Positions 23,231 through 34,239 of a stretch of DNA of 64,000 nt are shown here, piece after piece; the first letter of the stretch is position 1, and the number at the start of each line of letters is the position of its first letter. The notes under the pieces were generated by a model. It was not told the origin of the DNA and did no database searches. It was given only the letters and a program-made list of their open reading frames with translations. Source of the stretch: Peribolospora baueri (Eukaryota > Basidiomycota > Peribolosporomycetes > Peribolosporales > Peribolosporaceae); the NCBI GenBank assembly GCA_029717555.1, contig JAMDHS010000067.1, positions 1-64,000 of the forward strand. Direction: 5' to 3'. The position numbers were made by a program, and so were the translations under genes.

Positions 23231-25344
23231 ATGGCGGCAGACGTGCTCTCCACCTCTCTGTCTTCCGCCTCCTCCCTCGTTGCTCTTCAGCTCCTCTCCC
23301 GGCTCGCCACCTTCGCCCTCAACCAAGCACTCGTCCGCCTCGTCTCACCTCACGTCTTCGGCACCGCCTCCATTCAGCTCGAGCTCCTCCTTAGCACAAT
23401 CTTGTTCTTGAGCCGAGAGGGGGTGCGAGGAACCATTTTGCGCAGTGGCATTGGTTCAGCAGAGGGCAGCAATGGCGGACGAAGAAACGGCGCTGTTCCG
23501 GAAGCAGGCAAGGAAGACGGTGGTTTGCAGGCGGCGCTCAACCTCGCCTCTCTCCCCGTCTTCTTTGGCGCCGCCATATCCCTTGTAGCTTCAGTTTCTT
23601 ACTACGTATTCTCTTCTTCCCCCACTCGCTCGCAACCGCACTTTTTCTCTGCTGTCCTCCTGTACACCATCGCCGCGCTACTGGAGCTCGTCCCTGAGCC
23701 GCTGTATATGCGGGCTCAGCTGGAGCACCAATTCGGCCTTCGGGTCAGTGCAGAAGGCAGCGCCGTTGTTGCCAAGTCCATTGTTACCCTGGCGGTGATC
23801 CTCGCGGGTGGAGAGCAGGCTGGACTTCTGGCCTTCGCGGTCGGGCAGGCGGTGTACGCCAGCGTCCTGCTCGTCAGGTATTGGTGGCATTACTCTCGCC
23901 CAGGATCACCGGAAAACGACCAGAGGCCGGCCCTGATGCTTTTCTTGCATCCAATCCGAAGGAAAAAAGATGCCTCGTGCGTTCACGCTGTCTTTGGAGT
24001 TGGAAGGGCCCTTCGCGAAATGGCTGGCGCTGACGACCGCTCTTGCCCTCCCTCGCCGACCTCAGCTCGTCCTATTTCGACCCGGTCCAGCTACAGCTCG
24101 CTTGGACCATGGTCAAACAGTCCTTCCTGAAGCACTTTCTTACCGAAGGAGACAAGTTTGCCGTGTCGCGCATAGGTACCTTGAGCGATCAAGGAGGTTA
24201 CGCTCTGGCTTCCAATTATGGTGAGGCCCATTCCTGCATCCTCTCCGCTCGACCTCGACTTACTTAGCTCTCATCCCTTCATGCCGGGCCCAGGCTCGCT
24301 CGTCGCCCGCATTCTCTTCCAGCCGATGGAGGAAAGCGCACGTCTCATCTTTTCGCAGACTTTGGGCAATGTTAAAACGGTGGAGGCCGACGCTCAGCGT
24401 GCTCCTGATCATTCAAGGCCGAAGGAGGACGGCTCTTCACCAACCGACCCTGCGATAAGCCAGTCCAACAACACCTCGGACAAGTCTGCGGCGCTGGCGC
24501 TTTTGACGTCCATGCTCACATTTCACACCCACTTCGCTCTTCTCTTCCTCTTCCTCGCCCCGCCTTACACCCGCTCTCTCATCCACCTCCTCGCCGGCTC
24601 GCGCTGGTCCTCCGGCAAGGATGCCTCCGCCCCGCGCGTGCTCGCCGCCTACTGTGCCTACGTCCCCGTTATGGGCGTGAACGGGATCACAGAAGCCTTT
24701 CTCCAAGCCACGGGTAACAAGGCGGAGCTCACGCGGTTTAGCAGGGCCATGGTCGGCTTCAGCGCCGTCTTCGTCCTCGCCGTCGCCGTGTTCGTGAAGG
24801 GCTTGGGATGGCGCGAGACGGGTCTGATATGGGCCAACGTCGTCAATTTAGCATGTAGGAGCACCTACTGCCTTGATTACACCGTACGCTTCTTCCGACG
24901 AAGCCAGGTCATTGACAAGACGCCCCGCGTTGCCATCGATTCTTCGGCCGAACCCAACCCCTCCGAGCATGGCGCTCGAACAGCGGGAGCGACCGCATCT
25001 GTGTTCCGGCTCCCGACCGTGCTTCCAGCGTGGCAAATCGTTCTCAGCTTTTTGCTCGGCCATTTCATCGTCCTCTGGAGCGAAGGACGCTTCGTCCCAG
25101 CCGGCGGAGTGCCTACCTTGCGCGGAGTCGCGCAGCACGTGGCCGTAGGCGCCGCCGTCGCTGTCACCTGTAGCGGCGTGATGTGAGTTCGGAGCGAGAC
25201 ACGATGTTCAGTTTGGATCGGCGCGCTCACATACGCCTGGGTCGACCTTCGTACACACAATTTCGTCTCCATCACAGCGTCGTCTTTTCTCGCCAGACCG
25301 TCAGCCGGCTTCTCGCCGCCCTCCGAAGACGAAAGAGCGAGTAA
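23231..25344 (+). CDS. RFT1: RFT1-family protein of lipid-linked oligosaccharide assembly
   Basis: Exons 23231-23976, 24066-24220, 24294-25182 and 25278-25344 give 618 residues, slightly longer than the usual 540-575. RFT1 is a polytopic ER membrane protein of the MOP flippase superfamily, needed for Man5GlcNAc2-PP-dolichol to reach the lumenal side for N-glycosylation; direct flippase activity is disputed. Family-typical segments: the N-terminal helix (SLVALQLLSRLATFALNQAL), VPEPLYMRAQLEHQFGLR, VRYWWHYSRP, LAWTMVKQSFLKHFLTEGDK, DQGGYALASNYGSLVARILF, QPMEESARL and VNGITEAF. The first intron uses a GTGCGT donor and has a CTGAC branch-like site. The last exon adds the basic tail RLLAALRRRKSE; without it a stop would follow directly after SGVM. 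Confidence 0.92.
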
Positions 25345-25580
25345 ACTTTGAGCGAGTGACGAGGGAGCGGATGCCTCTCTCTGCCGCAGGCTCGAGTACA
25401 AACTTTCCACGCAGCTTTTCTTGGGCGTATACTCGTAGAATTATGTCGTTCATCACACCCTGCATGAGGGGATGCTGGATATCGATCGTGAAGGAGTAGT
25501 CTTCCATCTGAACTAAGTCGGTGCCTCACACGCGTCTATTGACGTTCCCTCGGCCTCCCGCACGTTCCCCAAGCCGACCA

Positions 25581-27326
25581 TCACTTATACACCTCCGGCA
25601 GCGTCTTCTTCTTCTGCTCCGCAGCCTCCTCCGACGTGGCTAGCACGTAGTCCCACTCACAGAGCCAGAAGGGGGCGTGCTTGAAGCCGAGTTCCTTCGC
25701 GCGAGCCTCGTCCGTGACTTGTTTTAGGTCCACGACCAAACTAGACTTGACGCCGAAAACGGCGTCCGAGTGCAGGAAGTCGTCGCCCTTGATGTACAGC
25801 GCCGTCACAAGGTTTTCGTACCCCGGTGCCTGCGGAGGAGCGTGGAGGGCGAGATGGGCTTGTGTCAGGACACGGCACGCTCGAGCTCGGTCTGGGTTCT
25901 GGGGCTCAGGATCTCCGCGTGCGGGTCTGGATCCTCCACTCCGCACGCGGAACGCTCAGAAGGGACGGACAGAATGACGGGGTCGAAAACACGCGCTGGG
26001 CTACGCACTTCGATCATGATGTGCAAATGCGCCGGTCTGAAAACGTGCCTGTTTAGACGGGCGATGAGCTTGCCCACCGGACCCTGCATGGTTCGGGGTG
26101 TACGTATGAAGTCAGCGGCGCAGGAACCAGAGCCCGTGACCGATTGTGCGGACAAGAGGGTAGGATGAGGTGGGGGCGACGCTCACGTCGTTTGGAATCG
26201 GATAGGGCACGGGACGGACGGCGCGATAGCTGTAATGGCCATCCTTGCCGCTTACAAGTCGGCCGCGGCAGTCGGGTGTGGTACGGTCGCTATATTGAGT
26301 GTCGTAGAGACTGGGACGACGGACGGGCAAGGACAGACATATGAGAGAGTCCGAAGGATACGCTTTCGCTTGGAAACTCACCCATCTGCGTCGGTCTCCC
26401 ACGTTTCGATCTTGGCACCCTCGATCCCTTCTCCCTTAGTGTTAAGGATTCTCCCGATCACATACATGTACTCTCCCTTCCCCTCGCTGGCAATGCTCTC
26501 GCCTAGCGGGATCTCGCCAGCGTCTTCAGTGAAGAAGGGGCCCAGGACGGTAGACTCTGTGGCCCCAGGAGGTACAGGGTGGTTCTGCGCATTGACGAGG
26601 GCAGAGAGGCCAAGTACGTCGGAGAGAAGAATAAACTCCTGTAGTAGTTACAAGCACAGAGGAGGGACACGAAGGGTACCAAGTCAACACCCGAGTTGAT
26701 CGGCTCGTAGGCCATCGTCTCCCTTTCCCTCTTCATCTCTCACAGGCGTTTGCACGACGCGAGACTCACTTGTCGAATCGGGGAGCAGGTCTGGCCAACT
26801 TCGGTCAAAAACTTGATTGACGTCCTGCGGCGCAGGCGGTCGGTTGATAAGCAAAGCAGCATCGAAGAGCAATCTGGGGGGAGAACACAAGGACATGCCT
26901 CGAAAGAGCAGACGTCCACCTCCCCGCCGAGCGACTCACATCCACTCCTCCTCCGTCAAGCTGACTTCTCTCGAAAAGTTATGCAAGTGCTTAACGAGAT
27001 GGGAGATGAGGAAGCGGAGCCGGTCGTCTTTGGTGTTGGAATTATACTTGTGCACGATATCCGTAACCGTTTTCGCGTTTAGGTCGATAGGGTGGTGGGG
27101 GATGTCCTCCTGCGTTGCCGCATGCGCAAGTGGGATGCGGGGAAGCGATGAGAACCATGCCTTGATATCTGCCCACCCCACTGAGAGGAAAAACCTCAGG
27201 CCGCACTCGGGAAATTCCCCGACTGCCAGCTCAGCTAACCTTCCTCGGCTTAACGGCAAGCGTGCCCCAAGTCTTTTGGTCCTCGGCCTCGGCGTCGACG
27301 GATGGAACCTGAGCGGTGGGGGCCAT
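25581..27326 (-). CDS. Intradiol ring-cleavage dioxygenase (catechol/hydroxyquinol 1,2-type)
   Basis: Seven exons: 27326-27240, 27109-26940, 26824-26770, 26638-26382, 26310-26187, 26083-26009 and 25829-25581, giving 338 residues. These soluble non-haem Fe(III) enzymes cleave catechols or hydroxyquinol between the two hydroxylated carbons to muconates or maleylacetate. Visible hallmarks: the N-terminal helical part (LVKHLHNFSREVSLTEEEW), IKFLTEVGQTCSPIRQEF, ESTVLGPFF, the iron-ligand regions DGLYDTQY, YRAVRPVPYPIPND and RPAHLHIMIE (two Tyr, two His all present), and SDAVFGVKSSLVV. Length and the extended N-terminus fit the fungal hydroxyquinol/catechol group; the exact substrate cannot be read from sequence. 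It lies tail to tail with RFT1, with no other aromatic-catabolism gene directly beside it. Two 8-bp tandem arrays lie upstream. Confidence 0.92.
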
Positions 27327-27497
27327 GGTCGCTGATGGGTGCTTTGTTCTGCTGGAAGGAGAGAGGTGAGGGAGGACGATGGTGGAAGTGAAGAAGGGGA
27401 GGACGCCGTGCTTCTCCTTCTCGAGCCCATTCCATTCCTTTCCCCCTCTCCCCCAGCTGTGGAAAACGCGGGGTTGGGCCGAACCCTTCATCCGAGC

Positions 27498-27545
27498 GAG
27501 CAGCCGAGCAGCCGAGCAGCCGAGCAGCCAAATAGCCAAATAGCC
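27498..27545. repeat. Adjacent 8-bp tandem arrays upstream of the dioxygenase
   Basis: Four perfect copies of GAGCAGCC (27498-27529) run directly into two copies of AAATAGCC (27530-27545). They lie about 170-220 nt upstream of the dioxygenase start, in its presumed promoter or 5' UTR. Confidence 0.9.
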
Positions 27546-27852
27546 GCGCCTTCCTCGGTCGCGCAAAGATCGAGCTGTGACCTCCTTCAGCTTGCAGCCT
27601 CGTAACTCAGGGCCCACGAGGCGGGTAAGAGTCGTTTAGGGGGACAGATGGGGCCCCACGTAAGCGAGAGTTCATTGCAAAGTGCGTAAGGACATTCCAG
27701 TGATGCATTCTCCTCCGCTTCAGGGGACGAAGCCAAATCCAGTCCGACCCAAAGGGCATTCCGACTCCAGCCCACTCCTTGTCAGTCCTCCAGACGTCGA
27801 CGGGCGAGATGGGACAAAAAAAGAGTACATGGGGACGAGGAGGACCGGGGCT

Positions 27853-29070
27853 TTAGTACCACTCTCCCTCTTTGCCGAACTTGCCGAACTTGTCGAACTT
27901 GTCGAACTTGTCGAACTTGACGACCTTCTCAGTCGGGATCTTTTCGAACACCTTCTTGTGGGTAACGAAAACCTTCGGCTCGCTGATGACTTTGGGCTCC
28001 GTCGTCAAGTGAGGATCTGGGACGATATGGGCGACTTTCTTGTTCTTAACGTAGGGCTCTTTGTACGGAATAACCTTCTTGCCCTCCTTCACCTTGGGAA
28101 TGGGCACCTGGTGGACATATCAGGTGAGCCACTAGCGACGCCTTGCAACCACTCCGTCTACGCCTGTATTCACCTTGTGGAACACCTCCTTGTGCTCAAC
28201 GTAAGGCTTGGTGACCGGTATGAGCTTCATTTTCTCCTCTACCGTCGGATTAGGGACGACCCGATGGATCGTCTTGTGCTGATAGTTGCGCCAAATCGTA
28301 CAGAACGAGGACATAAGTTAATCAAAGTTGCGCAAAAGAACGTAAATGTGGTCCAGACAGAATGAACTCTCTACCTCGATGTACTGCTTGGGTACTTTGA
28401 TGACCTTCGCTACCATCTTGGTCTGCGTTTTCCCGCAACGGAGGCGCAATGGTCTCAAAAGTGAGTAACCGACGGCCCACGTAGCTGTCCCTGCGTACGG
28501 AATGAACGGAACAACCAGTCGTCCAACCGTTCCGCTTACTCACCTTGGCAACCGGGATCGTCTGCTCTTCAATATCCTTACCTATCTTCACCTTGGGATA
28601 CGATACCGGCTTGAGCACTGTCTTCTCCTTAGCCACGGGCACCGTCTCCTTCATGATCTTGTGCTCGGTATAGGCATGGAAGGTGGGCACCTCCTTGAAC
28701 TTAATCTTCTCCTTCTCGACTGGCACCTCCTCAAAGACGGCCTTCTTGCCTTCTTTCACTTTAGGAACCCCGATGACCTTAGGGAAGCTCTTGACGTGCT
28801 GGAGAGACGGCCGCCGGTCGAAGAGACACAGACGAAGCAGTGAGCGACTTGCCCGAATCTCCCGACGCACGCTTCAGCCTCACCAACACTCACCGGCACC
28901 GGGATTTCCTCGTGGTGGACCTTGTACCCGTGGACTACCTTGAACTTGGGAGGACACTCCACGCCGCCGCGCTCGCAGAGTCCTCCGCGAGCCTGGATCG
29001 AAGCGGCGGAGGCGCCGAAGGAGCCTAGTGAATTGATGGCAAGGGTGATAAGAATGGGAACGGCCCTCAT
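27853..29070 (-). CDS. Secreted Lys/Val/Pro-rich modular repeat protein, 279 aa
   Basis: Exons 29070-28894, 28798-28544, 28422-28375, 28278-28174 and 28107-27853; all four introns are phase 0 and every exon is a multiple of 3. Residues 1-23 form a signal peptide (RAVPILITLAINSLGSF..ASA), followed by a short Cys pair (LCERGGVECP). The rest repeats a charged module of the form P-K-V-K-E-G-K-K, then K-E-P-Y-V-x-x-K or a variant (VPKVKEGKKAVFEEVPVEK; LIPVTKPYVEHKEVFHK; IPKVKEGKKVIPYKEPYV). The C-terminus is a run of FDK/FGK triplets. I infer an extracellular or wall-associated protein; no enzyme motif and no named family recognised. Confidence 0.75.
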
Positions 29071-29930
29071 GATGACGATACGGAAAGATTGAAAAGAAAA
29101 AAAATGGATTCGGTCGAGGTAAGAAACGTGGGGCGGAGAGGGAAAGCAAACGAGGGAAAAGCAGGACAGCAGTAGGCGGTAAAGGGAGAGGCCAGGGTCC
29201 GGTCTGCTTTATGTGTTTGGCCAACGCGAGCGAACTGGCTTCGTACACCTACAGCGGACGACCCTCAGCGGCAAGCGTTCTTCGGTTTCAGTCGATAATT
29301 GCGTGTTGAACTGTGGGAGAAAGAGAAGATAAAGAGCATGTGTCTAAGACATTCTGGGGTTGAAGAGGGAAAGGGGGTGCGAGCGAGGGCTGTCCGAACG
29401 CGTTAGAGATGTGAATTGCTGCGTCCAAAGGCAACACCGAGCTGAGGAGAGTCAGCAGCCGCACCGACCAGACGTCTATCCGACAACACGCAGTGGGAGT
29501 TGTCATCGCCTGAGCCAGAAGCGCCGAGTCGTCGTGCTCGGCAACACCAGACGGCACGATGTGTCTCATCAGGGCCGTCAAAAAGTGCTGCAAGGAAATG
29601 AAGGGAACACCAAGTGAGCGAGCGACGTTGCTTGCCCAGTCTCTCTCCAGCAGCTGTCCCCGCGTCTTTCATCGCCGTCGTTGTCGCCGGCCAAGCCAAG
29701 AGAAACAGGACAGACGGTCGTGCAATCGATAGCGGCACTGTGCGTGTTCGCCAGCGACGCTCGCGCGCGCTCTACTCGACGCCGTCGGCTTCTCGCGGAT
29801 TTAGAAGGAATTTTTTTTCCTTCGCGAAAACGTTTCTTCTTCTTTCCCCCCGTCTCACCACGACCACCCCTTCCGCATTCATACCCCCTCCTCTCCCTTC
29901 CTCGTCTCCAAACTTACGACAGAGCACACC
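29071..29930. other. Divergent promoter region, secreted protein and eEF1B-gamma
   Basis: About 860 nt between divergent starts. The right 150 nt before the eEF1B-gamma start are strongly CT-rich, as expected for a highly expressed translation gene. No supported coding segment. Confidence 0.5.
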
Positions 29931-32171
29931 ATGGCTCCTGTTGGAAAGATCTACTTCACGAGCAAGCAGCACTTTAACACCGCCCCGGTGAGTATACTCC
30001 TTGGGTTCCATCCGTACCTTGAGCCGAGACTGCCACGTAGCCACCAAGGGCGACGGTAAACACTCTCAGTCGAAGGGGCAGGCATCCATTCCTACCCTTT
30101 GTCTTGTCGGACGGGACAAAGAGCCGATGACTGACCTTGATGATGCCACCTCGTCTCCCCCCTCGTAGGCGTTCGCCGTGGCCAAGTACAATGGCCTCGA
30201 GCTCGAGGAGCAGGTCATTAGCCTTGAGAAGAGGGAACACAAGGTGAGTTTTCCGCTTATACCTCCTCATTCAGAGCAAGTAAATTGGGCCGATGCCTTT
30301 TCTCATCTTCCCATTTGCTTCTTTTCTTCGCCTTCATAGAGCGAGGCCTTCCTCGCCAAGTTCCCTTTCGTAAGTGCATGCGCCTCTCTCTTGCGGATCG
30401 CCTCTACTGGATTAACTCGTGCGTGGACAAAATTGAACGCTTCTAATTTGTTCGCGTTCTCTCATTCTCAGGGCAGGATCCCTGCTTTTGAGGGCCCCGA
30501 CGGCTTCACTCTTACAGAGGGCATCGCTATCGCTCGCTACCGTAAGTGGAAAAACTATCTGTCGAGCCCTTCGTCTTTGAGCCTGCATCACGAGGACCGG
30601 TTCTCTTCGCCGTCTCCGTGTGCGCTTTCTATGATGAGATATATTCTTTCAGTTATCCCTGGCTTAATCTGCCATGTCGAGATTTCATTCCTAGTCTCTG
30701 ATCTCACCTTCCACCTTCATCGACTGAGCACCAACTTCTGTCCGTTTCCGCTGATTCATACGGTTATTTTTTGTTGACTCGCTCGTAGTCGCCAGCTTGA
30801 ACCAGCAGAACGCGGCCAAGCTCCTCGGCGCTGACCCGAAGACCAGTGCCAAGATCGAGCAGTGGATCAGCTTCGCCCACGATGAGATCGCCGGCCGCTT
30901 GGTCCGTCTCTTTCACATGCTCGTTGCCCACAACGAGCCCTACAACAAGGCGCTTGAGCAGTCTTTGGTCTCCGGGCTCGAGGAGGCGCTCTCCGTGCTC
31001 GACGCCCACCTGAAGAAGAACACTTTCCTCGTTGGCCACCGTATCACTCTTGCTGACCTCATCACTGCCGGCACCCTCTACATGGGCTTCGTCAAAATCC
31101 TTGGCAAGGAGCAGCGCGCGAAGGTCCCGAACGTTGTCCGCTTCTTCGAGACCGTCGTCAACCAGCCTACCGTTCTCGACGTCTGGGGCAAGTTCAACTA
31201 CAACGAGGAATTCCTCAAGTATGTCGGTGAGTGCCAGCCGCTTCTCCTCTGCTTATTCCGTGCCTTGTGTGCGTATTCTAAACGTCGCACGCGTCGGACC
31301 TCCCTTGCTTCGCCTTGTTGCACCTGGCCTGTCTTCATTGATTACTTTGCTGCAGCCCCCAAGAAGGAGGAGAAGGCCAAGGCTCCCAAGCAGGCTGAGC
31401 CCAAGCCGAAGAAGGAGGTTCAGAGGGAGGATGTGGAGGACGAGCCCGCCGTTCCCGCTGAGCCCAAGGCTAAGAACCCGCTCGACTCGCTGCCCAAGTC
31501 CCCGCTGGTCCTCGACGAGTGGAAGCGCGTTTACTCCAACAAGGACACCCGCTCCGAGGCTCTGCCTTGGCTCTGGGAGCACTGGGATGCCGGTAAGTAG
31601 AGGTGGAACCTTTTTTTCTAGAATGTTTGGTGATTGCGAAACCCGAGTGGGGACACCTTACCAACCGGATTACTCCTTCCATCCATTCTCTCTCCGATGA
31701 GCAGAAGGCTACTCCTTCTGGCGCGTCGACTTCAAGTACAACGAGGAGCTCACGCAGGTGTTCATGAGCGCGAACCAGGTCGGAGGCTTCTTCAACCGCC
31801 TCGAGGCCTCTCGCAAGTACATCATGGGCACCATGGGTGTCTTCGGCGAGGCCAACAACTCGGTCATCTCTGGCGCTTTCATCTGCCGCGGAAAGGACTG
31901 GAAGCCCGTTTTCGAGGTCGCTCCCGACTACGAGAGCTACGACATCACCCCTCTCGATGAGAAGAAGGCCGAGGACAAGAAGTTCATCGAGGATGTCTTC
32001 GCGTGGGAGGCTGTCATCGACGGCAAGAGCTGGGGTGAGCTTTTTACCTTGACGTACGATGCGAGCCATCGAAATGGGCTGCTCCGTCTGTGTACTCATT
32101 GTCACATCCGTCCTTCTTTCGCGGTCGTTCCTTCCACGCTCCTTCCAGCTGACGGTAAGATCATGAAGTAA
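29931..32171 (+). CDS. Translation elongation factor eEF1B gamma subunit
   Basis: Eight exons: 29931-29987, 30169-30243, 30340-30369, 30472-30541, 30789-31226, 31356-31592, 31705-32034 and 32149-32171, giving 419 residues, typical for the family. eEF1B-gamma anchors and stimulates the nucleotide-exchange complex that recharges eEF1A with GTP in the cytosol. Domains: GST N-terminal thioredoxin-like fold (1 to about 80; GKIYFTSKQHFNTAPAFAVA, GRIPAFEGPDGFTL), GST C-terminal helical domain (about 85-210; VGHRITLADLITAGTLYMGF), a Lys/Glu/Pro linker (APKKEEKAKAPKQAEPKPKK), and the EF1G domain (about 260-415; ALPWLWEHWDAEGYSFW, YNEELTQVFMSANQVGGFFN, GSWADGKIMK-like end). The final exon encodes only the last seven residues. 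Yeast counterparts are TEF3/CAM1 and TEF4. Confidence 0.96.
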
Positions 32172-32767
32172 ACGTCCTGCGAGCGCTTCGTCTTCTTCGC
32201 CTGTACCCTTCTCTTTCATACTTGTGTACCTCCATTTTCCCCGCATCGGTCCTGTTCAATTGAGTAGAGTGGGTAAACTTGCTGGTAGAAAGGACCTCTT
32301 CGGACGCACGCGACCAGGCGGTTGGCCCGGGAGCGCCAACCTGAGAGAGGAGTGGCGTCTTCCCCCAGGCAGTCAGTGGCTCAGTGCGAAAGGTTGAAAA
32401 AGTTCGCTTCTCTAGTGAACGTAAAAAAAAAAATGAAAATGAAAATGAAAATTTGGAAAGGGAACTCTAGCACCCTTGTCCTTTGCCTCTTTTCACAACC
32501 TGAGCAAGGAGGAAAGAAGCTAGCAACTCCAGCAGCCCATTCCAGTCCAGTCTCCCCCTCCTCATACACCTCCTTGACACCTCCATGCTGGAAATGGGGA
32601 AACCAAGGCTCAGCCAGGCATGGAAAAGAAAAAAAATACCAAGCCTCAGGCACGGAATGTCAAAAACTGGGGAGAAGTGATGGCAAATTAGCTGCACAGG
32701 TATGAAAAAGTAGACAGGTGTGAGAGGGTTGGGAGATGACAGACAACAAAGCTATATCGAAAGAAGT
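32172..32767. other. Region downstream of eEF1B-gamma with A-rich tract
   Basis: About 600 nt. Holds the eEF1B-gamma 3' UTR and then sequence of lower GC than its surroundings. An A-rich stretch of GAAAAT repeats lies at about 32425-32455. No coding segment supported. Confidence 0.45.
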
Positions 32768-33221
32768 CTCGCTCGATCACGCGGATGACCTCGCGCGCCT
32801 GGAGGGCTCGGACCGGGTCACCGAGCCAGGTGTTGTAGCTGTGCGAGAAGGAGAGGCGGGTGTAAGTATGCTCGGGGCGAGACGACGGACAGGTTGGCAC
32901 TCGTCGATCCGCTCACTTTCGGTATGGCAGCCTGTCTCGATGTTGTGGTAGAAGCCGGCGGCCTGCATCTTCTTGGAAAAGGTGACGAAATCGGGAGGCG
33001 TCTAAAAGCCGGAAAGAGACGGTGGGGTCAGCCTTTGAAGGCGGCGGGGAAAGAAAAGGAAATGCGCACCTCCAAGTTCCACTTCTCGTGCGCCCAGAAC
33101 CTGCCGGTACCTCCGACGCAGGTCTGGGCCTCGTCGACGATCATGAACACGCCGTGCTTCTCGGTGATCTTGCGAAGACCTTGGAAGAAGTGGGAAGAGG
33201 CGTAGTTATCACCGCCTTCGC
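32768..33221 (-). pseudogene. GABA transaminase gene fragment, C-terminal part
   Basis: Read on the minus strand, three exon-like blocks match 4-aminobutyrate aminotransferase, the PLP enzyme that converts GABA to succinic semialdehyde. Block 1 (about 33221-33071) reads [47 protein letters not shown]. Block 2 (about 33001-32900) reads PDFVTFSKKMQAAGFYHN, which includes the PLP-lysine region. Block 3 (about 32849-32768) reads YNTWLGDPVRALQAREVI, RVIERD. The first half of the enzyme and everything after RVIERD are missing, and blocks 2 and 3 do not join in frame as I read them. DEAQTCVG departs from the usual DEVQTGVG. This is a broken, truncated copy. Its first 100 bp recur at 61923-62022. Confidence 0.85.
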
Positions 33222-34239
33222 GCTGCTTTATCCTGCCTCCCTGTTGAAGACCATATTCTAGTTGACAATGTTACTCCAACCAAGGGAGCAATGCGGCGGA
33301 GTCGTCCGCGACGATCGCACGGGTGCGAGCGGGGGAGGGAGGAATGGGCGTCGGGAGATGGGGCGTGGAGGTCGAGTCGGAGTGAAGCAAGCGAGACTTT
33401 CGCTGGGGGCGTGGACCGGTTTAAAGAGGGGAGGAGGGCTCTGGAGGCAAATTTACTGACGGGTTAGAGAGCCTTCGGTGATAGATGGCTTCTCAGCGAG
33501 GACAGAGTCGGTCTCAGTCCCTCTGAACTTTCGCCCAGTCCTCACCTCTTCCCTCACCCGGCTTTCTTACTTCTCCGCGGCGTCGTCGGCGGCACCTCTG
33601 CTCAACGCACACCCGCCCTGCTCTCTCGCACGCTTCCCCTGCTCCTTTTCCGCTCCGCACCCTCCACGCCCTCACTCGGCCCTCCTACCAGCAGCAACTA
33701 CCTCCTTCCGCTCCATGCGTGGTCTTTGGGTCGGTACGACCGGTCGAGACTCGACTTCGCTGTCGAGAACTTGGAAGCTGCCGTCTTCATCATAATCATC
33801 ACTGTACAAACGGCTGACGGTACTCCGCTTTGCCGCTCGGCGTCGGCCTCCGAGGTACTCACGACCGCTGATCACATCGCCTCCCTCCGTCGCCTTTCCT
33901 CCCAGACTAGCTCACCACCTTTGCCGCCGATCGCCCGTCTAGAGAGGCAGGACAGGCTCCCGGGAGGCGGCGGGCAAGGCCAAGAAGATGCTGAAGAGGA
34001 TGTGGGGACGCGACAGAGGGGAGAAGAGGAGGGTCAAAGCGAAGAGGGAAGAGTCGGCGAGTTTGCTTAGGGACGGGGGATGGCGACACAAGATCGCAGG
34101 ATGAGGATTTCAGGCGCACCAGCTCGGATGGCGTCCTCGAACGCATCATATATTGCATGCTCACAGGTATCCATGCGACGAGCCAATTATGTTATCTGCG
34201 CTCCGAGGCCGACCTCCTTTCCGCCCTGTTGCGCTCACC
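33222..34239. other. Unresolved region with coding-like minus-strand segments
   Basis: Two minus-strand stretches look partly coding. One ends at 33672 and reads AAKRSTVSRLYSDDYDEDGS, FQVLDSEVESRPVVPTQRPR. The other, starting near 34178, reads MDTCEHAIYDAFEDAIRAGA, PEILILRSC. They could be additional 3' exons of the gene starting at 36298, whose last codons overlap a GTGAG donor-like site, or a separate small gene. I could not find a set of joins that keeps frame convincingly, so no CDS is called. Confidence 0.35.

Noticed and set aside
25342-25580. A further coding exon between RFT1 and the dioxygenase
   Set aside because: No splice-linked frame on either strand; the RFT1 tail ends with a natural basic C-terminus and a stop at 25342-25344.
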